Assembly: GCF_023502345.1 (NCBI RefSeq)
Contig: NZ_JAMFLX010000018.1
Span: 40,442 to 104,441, forward strand
Direction: 5' to 3'
Length of the DNA stretch: 64,000 nucleotides
DNA from: Parendozoicomonas callyspongiae
GTDB taxonomy: Bacteria; Pseudomonadota; Gammaproteobacteria; Pseudomonadales; Endozoicomonadaceae
Of this stretch, positions 44,996 to 52,784 are shown piece after piece. How positions within the stretch are numbered: the stretch's first letter is position 1; every line of letters starts with the position of its first letter. Under the pieces are notes generated by a model. That model was not told where the DNA came from, ran no database searches, and saw only the letters and a list, made by a program, of their open reading frames with translations. Made by a program: the position numbers and the translations under genes.

Positions 44996-46487
44996 TCTTA
45001 ACCTCCAGGTTGGACCCTGTTGCGTAATACATAACATTCATTTCGGTAAGTTCTTCGCGGGAGAGGATTGTGTTGACCTGTCCCATGTACATAACAAGGC
45101 ATCTATCCGCGACCTGGTAGATTTCCGGAAATTCTGAGCTGAACAGAATGCAGCTTTTACTCTGTTCTGAGAGTTGATTGATTAAGTGGTAAATCTGAAA
45201 TTTGGCACCCACATCGATTCCCTGTGTGGGGTTATCAAGAATCAGGATGTCTGAATCAAGCTCAAGCCAACGGGAAAAAATTACTTTCTGTTGATTACCG
45301 CCACTTAAGGATGTGATCAGGTTATCCGGATGCCCAGACTTAATATTCATGTTTTTCTGGCAGCGGGAAAATCGTTCACGTTCCTGTGGTTTTCGAACAA
45401 ACAAGCTGTTGCCATTATTCGAGAAGCTCGCCATGGACAGATTATCCTGAATACTCATATCAGGAATGATTGATCGTTCCTTCCTGTTGCGGGGGATCAT
45501 TGCGATGCTGGCATCAATGGCATCTTTTATCCGGCGATGCTTTGAGACTTTTCCATTAATTAGAATTTCGCCATCAGTGGTATGGCGTGCGCCGAAGAGA
45601 CATTCGGCCAGCTCCCCCCGGCCATCACCAAACAGACCGGTAATAGCCAGTACTTCACCTTTCTTGAGGCTAAAGGAGACATCTCTAAAATACGGTTTAC
45701 AGGAAAGGGCATTGATATCCATGACCGAACTATTGGTATTGGCAGGCTTAACAACTTCATCGCTGTCTATTTTTCTGCCAACCAGCAGTTCTGTAGCTAT
45801 ATGTTCATCGATATCCTTGATTGCGCCAGACTGAATAAAGCAACCATCACGAAATACGGTATAAGAATCACAAATCTCAAATAGTTCAGGCATCTTATGC
45901 GATATATAAATCACGCTAACGCCTTCGTTTTTTAATGAGCGGATAATATCAAAAAGGTTGCTGATTTCTTTGTTTGTCAGTGCCGTCGTGGGCTCATCCA
46001 TAATAATAAGCTTGCAGTCAAACAGCAGTGCTCTGGCTATTTCAACCAGCTGTTTTTGGGAGGTATCGAGATCCCGAACTTCTGTCAGCGGGTCAATATC
46101 CACATTCATTCTCTTGAAAACAGCAGTGGATGCTTGAATCATTGCTAGCTTATCAAGTCTGCCATATTGGGAGGTTTTCTCCCTTCCCAGAAACAGGTTT
46201 TCATAAGCCATAAGATCATTCACCAGATTCAGCTCCTGGTGGATAAAGCGAATCCCGAGGCTAAATGATGTATTGGTATCCAGTGTTGAGCAGTCTTTCC
46301 CATCAATAATGATGTCACCGGAATTCTGATTATAGGTACCACCAAGAATATTCATCAAAGTCGACTTGCCGGCACCATTTTCTCCCAGCAGTCCATGGAC
46401 TTCTGCATCGGTCACTGTGAAATCAACACCTTTCAATGCCCGGGTAGCACCAAATGATTTCACGATGTTGCGCATTATTAAATTCAT
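44979..46487 (-). CDS. Ribose-type ABC transporter ATPase (double NBD)
   Basis: A 503-residue cytoplasmic ATPase of the RbsA/MglA class with two nucleotide-binding domains. The N-terminal one has Walker A GENGAGKST, an unusual signature segment (LDTSQKQLVEIARALL) and Walker B KLIIMDEPTTALT. The C-terminal one has a degenerate Walker A (TGLFGDGRGELAE), the signature SLSGGNQQKVIFSRWL and Walker B DILILDNPTQGID. I start at the ATG at 46487, which gives the family length; an ATG at 46523 would sit in the loop of the hairpin at 46507-46536. It follows the binding protein and overlaps the permease. Confidence 0.93.
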   Translation of the reverse strand: MNLIMRNIVKSFGATRALKGVDFTVTDAEVHGLLGENGAGKSTLMNILGGTYNQNSGDIIIDGKDCSTLDTNTSFSLGIRFIHQELNLVNDLMAYENLFLGREKTSQYGRLDKLAMIQASTAVFKRMNVDIDPLTEVRDLDTSQKQLVEIARALLFDCKLIIMDEPTTALTNKEISNLFDIIRSLKNEGVSVIYISHKMPELFEICDSYTVFRDGCFIQSGAIKDIDEHIATELLVGRKIDSDEVVKPANTNSSVMDINALSCKPYFRDVSFSLKKGEVLAITGLFGDGRGELAECLFGARHTTDGEILINGKVSKHRRIKDAIDASIAMIPRNRKERSIIPDMSIQDNLSMASFSNNGNSLFVRKPQERERFSRCQKNMNIKSGHPDNLITSLSGGNQQKVIFSRWLELDSDILILDNPTQGIDVGAKFQIYHLINQLSEQSKSCILFSSEFPEIYQVADRCLVMYMGQVNTILSREELTEMNVMYYATGSNLEVKNAINQ

Positions 46488-46506
46488 GGGGTGACCATCG
46501 TTGATA

Positions 46507-46536
46507 AATACCGGGAAGCTCATTCTTCCCGGTATT
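46507..46536 (-). terminator. Intercistronic hairpin between binding protein and ATPase
   Basis: AATACCGGGAAG (46507-46518) and CTTCCCGGTATT (46525-46536) form a perfect 12-bp stem with a 6-base loop. It stands 21 bp after the binding-protein stop and 20 bp before the ATPase start. No T run follows, so it probably stabilises the upstream mRNA or partly attenuates, giving more binding protein than transporter. Confidence 0.7.
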
Positions 46537-46557
46537 GGTGATATGAAACCAGCTCAA

Positions 46558-47550
46558 TTACAGGGAGTAGCGGATCTTGAATGTATTCCCGTCGCGATAA
46601 GCATTAACATTGCTGTTATCAACTTCTTCGGTTTCAATCAGGTATTGACCGGAGACCTCCTTGCCATCAAGAACGTCGATACCTTTCTGAATGGCATCAC
46701 GTACCATGGCGGGGGAGAAGCTGTATCCAACTTGATCGATACCAGTATCAGACTGGTATGGCTCAAAGTTTTCAAGCAGTTCTTTGGGCAGGCTGACTGA
46801 AGTGACCAGCTTGATATTGAGTTTCTTTGGCCCATCGTAGGATTTGATAGCCATAAGCACGCCAGCTGCAACTTCTGCATCGTGGGTGAAAACAGCCTTG
46901 ATGGAAGATACGGTGTCAGCATCGCGGGAGTTAATAAAGTTCTCCATTTGATCCTGAGCGGTAGCGCGCTGCCAGCCGGTATCAAACTGCTGTACGACGT
47001 GGATTTTCTTTTTGGCAGTGGAATAGAAACCGTCAGAACGCTGCTGGGGAACTGTAGAGTTGTCACCCTTGAACTCAAGGATGTTGACTGGGTCTTTGGT
47101 GTCGGCAAAGTATTTGTTCAGGTATTTGCCAGCCATCTCACCAATTTTGATATTGTCACCCAAAACTTCAGCAGTGGGTTCCATACCAGTGATCAGTCGA
47201 TCATAAACAATCAGAGGAATATTTTCGTTCAGAACGGACTGGGCTCCGGATCTCAGCTCATCACCGTTATGGGGCCAGAGCACGATGGCATCGACTTTTT
47301 CATTAATCAGGGTATCCAGCTGATTATTCTGTTCAGAGGCTTCTGCAGATGTCAGGAATTTATAGTTATAGCCTTTGGCTTCTGCGAACTCCTTAGTCGC
47401 TGCCTCGGCATGTTTGATACTTTCTCCCAGGAAACCATGGGTAGCGTTGGGCATGACCACTGCCAGTGTTTTGGTAGTAGTTTCGGTTTCGCTCGAACAC
47501 CCAGTTACCAGGGCAAATGACATAAGACAGAGACTGAGTAGTTTTTTCAT
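46558..47550 (-). CDS. Sugar-binding lipoprotein of a ribose-type ABC transporter
   Basis: Periplasmic binding protein of the RbsB class, 330 residues. The ATG at 47550 has AGGGA 7 nt upstream and opens MKKLLSLCLMSFALVTGCSS, a lipoprotein signal with the lipobox LVTGC. Family blocks are VVMPNATHGFLGESIKHAE, AIVLWPHNGDEL, IPLIVYDRLITGM and AVFTHDAEVAAGVLMAI. The ligand is likely a pentose, hexose or polyol; the sequence does not fix which. It follows the oxidoreductase gene by about 180 bp that contains a second operator-like palindrome, so it may have its own promoter. Confidence 0.93.
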   Translation of the reverse strand: MKKLLSLCLMSFALVTGCSSETETTTKTLAVVMPNATHGFLGESIKHAEAATKEFAEAKGYNYKFLTSAEASEQNNQLDTLINEKVDAIVLWPHNGDELRSGAQSVLNENIPLIVYDRLITGMEPTAEVLGDNIKIGEMAGKYLNKYFADTKDPVNILEFKGDNSTVPQQRSDGFYSTAKKKIHVVQQFDTGWQRATAQDQMENFINSRDADTVSSIKAVFTHDAEVAAGVLMAIKSYDGPKKLNIKLVTSVSLPKELLENFEPYQSDTGIDQVGYSFSPAMVRDAIQKGIDVLDGKEVSGQYLIETEEVDNSNVNAYRDGNTFKIRYSL

Positions 47551-47704
47551 TTTGTCGTCCCTCAATGGCTGATTTCTGTAGCTGTTTCTGTTCTCGATAT
47601 GTTTTAAGTCAGTGATTGGTTGGCCTGCCTTTTTCTCTGGTGGTTAACCAGGTTTTAAAAGAGTCATCTTTATAAAATCTCCATCTAATGGTTTATGTGT
47701 GTCG

Positions 47705-47718
47705 TGTAAACGATTACA
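47705..47718. promoter_or_regulatory. LacI-type operator, internal
   Basis: TGTAAACGATTACA matches the core of the palindrome at 48880s (TGTAATCGATTACA) in 13 of 14 positions. It lies about 155 bp upstream of the binding-protein start, between that gene and the oxidoreductase gene. Likely bound by the LacI-family regulator encoded at the end of the operon. Confidence 0.65.
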
Positions 47719-47733
47719 TTTAATGAGAAATTT

Positions 47734-48855
47734 TTATTCTATATGCACCCATTTTTTCTGGTTTGCGGAAAGCTCCACAGCATCTAACACTTTCTGCGAG
47801 GCAAGCCCGTCTTTGAAGGAAGGCTGAAACTCTGAACTGGACTGAACCGCTTTGAGAAACTCATACAGAAGGTGAGCATGGGAATGTTGCCAGCCGAGGA
47901 TATGTCCTGATGGCCACCAGTGTTGTACCCAGGGGTGGTCGTTCTCTGTTGCCAGTATTCTCCGGAAACCGGCTTCGGGTTCTGATGCGTCATAAAACTC
48001 AAGCTCATTGAGTCTTTCCAGATCGAACTTAATGGCTCCTTTTTCGCCATATATCTCCAGGCAGTTGGCATTTTTTCTTCCTGTTGCCATCCGGCTGGAT
48101 TCAAAAGTGCCGATTGCGCCATTATTGAAATGAGCAAGGAAGGCGCAGGCGTCGTCAACCGTGACATCATCAATCCGGTTTTCGGTTTCATGGGGGCGCT
48201 GGTTGATAAAGGTTTTCATTAAACCGGAAACCTCGGCTATTTCACCAACCAGGTGGCGGGCCAGATCAACAATATGAGCATTGAGATCACCGTGCACTCC
48301 GCTGCCCGCTGTTTCTTTCCTCAGGCGCCATGTCATTGGGAATTCGGGGTTAACCAACCAGTCCTGCAGGTAGCAGGCCCGGAAGTGGCGAATTGATCCC
48401 AGTTTGCCTTTTGCGATAAGCCCTTTAGCCAGCTTGATTGCCGGAAGAAAACGGTAGTTAAAGCTGACGCCGTGGATCGTCTGGCTGGATAAAGCTGTCA
48501 CAGCCATTTCCTCTGCTTGAGCAGTTGTCATAGCCAGAGGTTTTTCACAGATAACATGTTTGCCGTGACGAAGGGCTTCTATTGTGACGGAATAATGAAG
48601 GAAACCGGGTACGCAGATATCAATCACATCGATTTCAGGATTTGATACAACCTTTTTCCAGTCATTTTCAACAGTCTGCCAACCCCAATGCTCGGTGAAC
48701 TCTTTATGATTTTCGGTTTGTTTGGTGGCAATAGAATGACATTGAATCCCCTCAATATCGGGCATCATGACTTTGATGGCATTGTAAGCACAACTGTGTG
48801 CCTTCCCCATAAAGCCGCTGCCGATCATGCCAATGTTTATTATTCTGTTGTTCAC
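47734..48855 (-). CDS. Gfo/Idh/MocA-family NAD(P)-dependent oxidoreductase
   Basis: A 373-residue oxidoreductase with an N-terminal Rossmann fold (NIGMIGSGFMGKAHSCAY). The family catalytic Lys lies in VICEKPLAMTTAQAEEM, and the C-terminal alpha/beta domain includes GSGVHGDLNAHIVDLARHL with the conserved Asp and His. Enzymes of this family oxidise sugars or polyols such as inositol or glucosides at a secondary hydroxyl. Here it is the first gene of the ABC sugar operon, so it probably acts on the imported compound together with the isomerase. The GTG start has GGAG 9 nt upstream. A perfect 20-bp palindromic operator lies 18 bp upstream. Confidence 0.9.
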   Translation of the reverse strand: MNNRIINIGMIGSGFMGKAHSCAYNAIKVMMPDIEGIQCHSIATKQTENHKEFTEHWGWQTVENDWKKVVSNPEIDVIDICVPGFLHYSVTIEALRHGKHVICEKPLAMTTAQAEEMAVTALSSQTIHGVSFNYRFLPAIKLAKGLIAKGKLGSIRHFRACYLQDWLVNPEFPMTWRLRKETAGSGVHGDLNAHIVDLARHLVGEIAEVSGLMKTFINQRPHETENRIDDVTVDDACAFLAHFNNGAIGTFESSRMATGRKNANCLEIYGEKGAIKFDLERLNELEFYDASEPEAGFRRILATENDHPWVQHWWPSGHILGWQHSHAHLLYEFLKAVQSSSEFQPSFKDGLASQKVLDAVELSANQKKWVHIE

Positions 48856-48873
48856 TGTATTTGGCTCCGAATT

Positions 48874-48893
48874 TTATGTAATCGATTACATAA
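48874..48893. promoter_or_regulatory. LacI-type operator at the head of the sugar operon
   Basis: TTATGTAATCGATTACATAA is a perfect 20-bp palindrome with a central CG, the shape of LacI/GalR-family operators. It stands 19 bp before the oxidoreductase start codon, overlapping where the promoter or leader must be, so repression by blocking RNA polymerase is likely. Confidence 0.8.
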
Positions 48894-49034
48894 GAGTTCG
48901 AAAAAGGTGTCAATAATTATTAGAGAGGATTTTTTAAACGAGAAATGCCTATTATCGACGAGCAGCTTTCAATGAGTGATACCAAAGGAATAATCTGGAA
49001 ATAGGATTTGCAGACAGTTTGATATTTTTTCTCG

Positions 49035-49068
49035 CTGCCCTGAAACCGATGGGTCAGTTACAGGGCAG
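49035..49068. repeat. Inverted repeat downstream of the AspT/YidE-type gene
   Basis: CTGCCCTG (49035-49042) and CAGGGCAG (49061-49068) form an 8-bp stem with an 18-base loop, about 40 bp past the transporter stop. The minus strand has no T run after it. Possibly a weak terminator; nothing else is seen in the 48894-49105 gap. Confidence 0.4.
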
Positions 49069-49105
49069 TATGTATATGATTGTTTTTATAGATCTGTCTT
49101 AGGGC

Positions 49106-50773
49106 TTAGATCACGATCATAATCGTACCAACCAAAGTCAAAAACACATTGGCAAACGTATAAGTACCCGCATATCCCAAAGAAGGAACATTGCTGTCTG
49201 CCTCCTCAGTAATAATATTCAGGGCTGGTGTTGAGGTCATCGCGCCGGTAATTGCACCCATTAACAAAGCTTTATTCAATCCCAAAACAAAGCGACCAAA
49301 GAAGTAAGCCAGTACTATCAGCATCAGCTCAATTATGACGCCGCTCATAATAATCTGGCCACCGGCAGCAAACAGGGCATCAATAATCCCGCCACCGGCA
49401 CTCAGGCCGATATTGGCCATAAAGAACATCAGGCCCAGTTCTGAAAGAACATAGATCGCGGCTGGAGGAACCTGTCCGAAGGTTGGCTGGTTGGCCCGGA
49501 TATGACCGATCATAATACCCGACAGCAGCAGTCCACCGGCATTACCCAGAGTGACATCAATGTGGCCGACTTTGACGATAACCTGGCCAATCAAAAGACC
49601 AACAACAATACCCAGAGTGAAGGTAATAAGGTCGGTTGTATGTGAGTGTTTCTCCTCATAACCCAGCAGCTGTGCCAGGCGTTCGAGTCTTACACGTTCA
49701 CCGGAGATCAGCAATTGGTCACCCTTTGAAAGTTTCAGACCTTTGTTGATAGGCATCTCAATCTGGGAGCGTTTCACCTTGTGAACAAAGCAGTGGTGGA
49801 ACTCATCAATGGCAAGGTCTTCGAGCGTTTTACCGGTCAACTGCTGGTTAGTGAGTACAATTTTCTGGTACTCAACCTGATAATCAAGCAGCTCGGTGTC
49901 GAGAACTTCTTTGCCCAGATCATAAGGGAGACGGATAAAGTCTCTCGGTTTGCCAACGATGGTAATGGAGTCACCTTCCAGTAGAGGTGTATCACCGTCG
50001 GGTTCAAAAACACTTCCGTTGCGGCGGATCTTATCGACCAGACAGCCTGTTCTTTCGTGCAGATTCAGCTGGCGCAGGGTTTTGCCATCAAACTGTGTCG
50101 CCTGTTCCTGGCTGAGGCGAAATACCCGAACGATTGGCAGGTCGCCTTTGCTGACAGTATCGGTATCAGCAGTAAGTCCACGCTCACGGGCCAGCCATTC
50201 GGATTCCTGTTTGAGGTTAATACCAATCAGCTTTGGGAAGTAACGGACAGCAATAATCAAGACCATGGTGCCCAGAATATATGTCATGGCATAACCGACA
50301 CTGAGCATTTCAATCATGCTTTTAGCATTGGCTGGAGCAAGCTGCCCGATGGCATCCTGAGCGCCGACCAGTGTGGGCGTACTGGTAATAATGCCAGCCA
50401 GCATACCAGCGGCCAGAGCGTTATCCATTCCAGTGATGTAGACCGCCACTTTGGTCATAATAAGACCGCAGGTCGCAACAAAAGCCGCCAGAAGAATATA
50501 TTTGGAACCGGATTCAAGAAATACGCTGAAGAACCGTGGTCCGGCCTGAAGTCCTACACAAAAAATAAAAAGGATAAAACCAATGGATGCCAGACCATCG
50601 GGCATGGTTAATCCGAAATAACCAAAAACAAGTCCAACAAGAAGAACACCCGAAGTAGCTCCTAATTCAAGGGATCCAAATCGTAGTTTACCCAGGCTGT
50701 AACCAAGAAAGAGGACAACAAAAACCAGAAGCGGCGCACTCTTGTGTAAGAGCGCCATAAGATCAATTTCCAC
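49106..50773 (-). CDS. AspT/YidE-family transporter with two TrkA-C domains
   Basis: Inner-membrane protein of the aspartate:alanine exchanger (AAE) family, 555 residues like E. coli YidE (553). Two blocks of hydrophobic spans (residues 10-180 and 385-555) flank a cytoplasmic region with two TrkA-C (RCK_C) domains at about 205-290 and 295-375 (GDSITIVGKPRDFIRLPYDL, KGDQLLISGERVRLERLAQL). Repeated GIITSTPTLVGAQ and GAITGAMTSTPALNII blocks are the family signature in each half. The substrate of this subgroup is unknown. The start is a GTG at 50773 or an ATG at 50758. A FNR-like box lies about 68 bp upstream, suggesting oxygen control. Confidence 0.9.
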   Translation of the reverse strand: MEIDLMALLHKSAPLLVFVVLFLGYSLGKLRFGSLELGATSGVLLVGLVFGYFGLTMPDGLASIGFILFIFCVGLQAGPRFFSVFLESGSKYILLAAFVATCGLIMTKVAVYITGMDNALAAGMLAGIITSTPTLVGAQDAIGQLAPANAKSMIEMLSVGYAMTYILGTMVLIIAVRYFPKLIGINLKQESEWLARERGLTADTDTVSKGDLPIVRVFRLSQEQATQFDGKTLRQLNLHERTGCLVDKIRRNGSVFEPDGDTPLLEGDSITIVGKPRDFIRLPYDLGKEVLDTELLDYQVEYQKIVLTNQQLTGKTLEDLAIDEFHHCFVHKVKRSQIEMPINKGLKLSKGDQLLISGERVRLERLAQLLGYEEKHSHTTDLITFTLGIVVGLLIGQVIVKVGHIDVTLGNAGGLLLSGIMIGHIRANQPTFGQVPPAAIYVLSELGLMFFMANIGLSAGGGIIDALFAAGGQIIMSGVIIELMLIVLAYFFGRFVLGLNKALLMGAITGAMTSTPALNIITEEADSNVPSLGYAGTYTFANVFLTLVGTIMIVI

Positions 50774-50840
50774 GGTCGTATCCGAAAGGAAGGAGGCTAA
50801 AAAATTTGCGCAAATGATATGCCCATCGGTGCGATTAATA

Positions 50841-50854
50841 TTGATTTATATCAC
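50841..50854. promoter_or_regulatory. Possible FNR/Anr binding site
   Basis: TTGATTTATATCAC matches the FNR consensus TTGAT-N4-ATCAA in 9 of 10 defined positions. It lies in the 286-bp gap between the divergent YidE-type and MsbA-type genes, about 70 bp from the former start. The same gap holds AAGAGAA/TTCTCTT arms at 50944-50961. Confidence 0.5.
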
Positions 50855-51059
50855 TGTTTTAAGCAGCTGGATGCAGATGAAAAAGAGTTCAAACATTTTC
50901 AGGATTTTTATGCTGTTTTCTGGTGCATTTCAGTGATTTTTGTAAGAGAAAACATTCTCTTTTATCCAGAATAATGATCGGCGAAGTGAAGTTAATCGAA
51001 GAGGTTGATATGGTTACCAGGAAGCGTAGCTGTGAGCCCGCTATTGAAACAGGAATTTT

Positions 51060-52784
51060 ATGCTGAGCTGGATCTGGTCTTACCTGCGTCCCTATCGCTG
51101 GCAGGTGTTAGGGGCTTTTGTTGCACTGGTGTTTACCGCCGTGATGACACTGGCTCTTGGTCAGGGAGTACGTCTGCTGGTGGATATGGTGTTTTCAGAG
51201 GGTTCTCTGGAAGGGCTGGAAGAAGCACTGACGGTATTTCTGTGGCTGGCTGCCGCCCTGAGCCTTGGCGCTTACTGCCGGATGTATCTGGTGTTCTGGC
51301 TTGGGGAGCGGGCTATTGCCGACATTCGCCGTGATTTGTACAAACATCTGGTGACACTGCAGCCATCTTTTTTTGAGGAGAATCTGTCGGGGGAAATCCA
51401 GAGTCGAGTCACAACGGATACTACCCTGCTGCAATCCGTTATTGGATCATCGGTTTCCTTTGCCCTGCGTAATGTTCTGATATTTGTGGGTGGCCTGGGT
51501 TTGATGGTTGCCAGCAACCTGAAACTCAGTCTGATAGTCTTATCTGTCGTTCCCCTGGTGATTTTTCCGCTTCTGTTCTTTGGCAGAAAAGTACGTCAAC
51601 TGTCCCGTGACAGTCAGGGCAAGGTTGCCGATGTGGGTGCCTGGGCCGGTGAAACACTCCAACATATTAAAGTGGTGCAGGCTTTTAACGGTGAGCAGAG
51701 GGTGATTGACCGTTTTAATCATACGGTTGAGGATGCTTTTACCGTAGCCCTTCGCCGTGTCCGGCAGAGAGCGCTGCTGGTTGCCCTGGTTATGGTGATG
51801 GTGCTTGGCTCAGTGGCGGGAATGCTTTATATCGGAGGGCGCGATGTTCTGCAGGGAGCACTGACGGCAGGGGATCTGGCGGCATTTATCTTCTACGCCA
51901 TTATGGTGGCAGGATCTCTGGCCGCTGTGACGGAAGTTTGGGGAGAGTTACAGCGTGCAGCAGGAGCCGCAGACCGTCTGCGGGAGTTAATGGCGACTAA
52001 ACCTGATATATGTTCTCCCAAAGAGCCGGTTTCCCTGCCTGCGGTGGCAGGGCGAATCCGTTTTGATCAGGTCAGTTTCAGTTACCCTTCACGGCCGGAT
52101 CAGAATGCCCTGGATAATATTTCCCTGGTGATTGAGCCGGGGGAGAGAGTGGCGCTGGTCGGGCCTTCCGGAGCTGGAAAATCGACCCTGTTTGAATTGT
52201 TGCTGCGTTTTCATGATCCCAAGTCAGGCCAGGTACTTCTTGATAATTACCCATTACCCGATCTGGCACTGGAACAGGTGCGCCAACGGTATGCGCTGGT
52301 TCCCCAGCAGCCGATTCTGTTCAGTACATCCGTTTATGAAAACCTTCGCTATGGTTCTCCTGAAGCCAGTGATCAGGATATCAAGCGAGCAGCCATAGCC
52401 GCCCATGCGGATGATTTTATTCAGCAGATGCCTGATGGTTATCACAGCTTTCTGGGTGAGCAGGGGATTAAGGTTTCAGGCGGTCAACGACAGAGGCTGG
52501 CTATCGCCCGGGCAATATTGCGTGATCCGCGAATTCTTCTTCTGGATGAAGCCACCAGTGCCCTGGATGCCCAGAGTGAGCATTATGTTCAGCAGGCGTT
52601 GGATCAGTTAATGGAAGGACGAACCACGCTGATTATTGCTCACCGGCTGGCAACGATTGCCCATGTTGATCGGATAGTGGTGATGGATAAGGGAAGGGTT
52701 ATCGCTACAGGTCCCCATGATGAGTTGTTATCCAGCTCTCCCCTTTACCGGCGATTGGCAGAGCTTCAGTTTCGATCCTTCTGA
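51060..52784 (+). CDS. MsbA-type ABC exporter (TMD-NBD half transporter)
   Basis: A 574-residue half transporter that should act as a homodimer in the inner membrane, exporting lipids, peptides or drugs. The membrane domain covers residues 1-310 with six spans (LGAFVALVFTAVMTLALGQG, NVLIFVGGLGLMVASN). The ATPase domain has Walker A GPSGAGKST, Q-loop LVPQQPILFS, signature KVSGGQRQRLAIARAIL, Walker B ILLLDEATSALD and the H-loop LIIAHRLATI. CAGGA stands 5 nt before the ATG. The substrate is unknown; it is shorter than lipid A flippase MsbA by few residues and groups with general exporters. Its stop codon abuts the stop of the convergent kinase-like gene. Confidence 0.93.
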   Translation: MLSWIWSYLRPYRWQVLGAFVALVFTAVMTLALGQGVRLLVDMVFSEGSLEGLEEALTVFLWLAAALSLGAYCRMYLVFWLGERAIADIRRDLYKHLVTLQPSFFEENLSGEIQSRVTTDTTLLQSVIGSSVSFALRNVLIFVGGLGLMVASNLKLSLIVLSVVPLVIFPLLFFGRKVRQLSRDSQGKVADVGAWAGETLQHIKVVQAFNGEQRVIDRFNHTVEDAFTVALRRVRQRALLVALVMVMVLGSVAGMLYIGGRDVLQGALTAGDLAAFIFYAIMVAGSLAAVTEVWGELQRAAGAADRLRELMATKPDICSPKEPVSLPAVAGRIRFDQVSFSYPSRPDQNALDNISLVIEPGERVALVGPSGAGKSTLFELLLRFHDPKSGQVLLDNYPLPDLALEQVRQRYALVPQQPILFSTSVYENLRYGSPEASDQDIKRAAIAAHADDFIQQMPDGYHSFLGEQGIKVSGGQRQRLAIARAILRDPRILLLDEATSALDAQSEHYVQQALDQLMEGRTTLIIAHRLATIAHVDRIVVMDKGRVIATGPHDELLSSSPLYRRLAELQFRSF

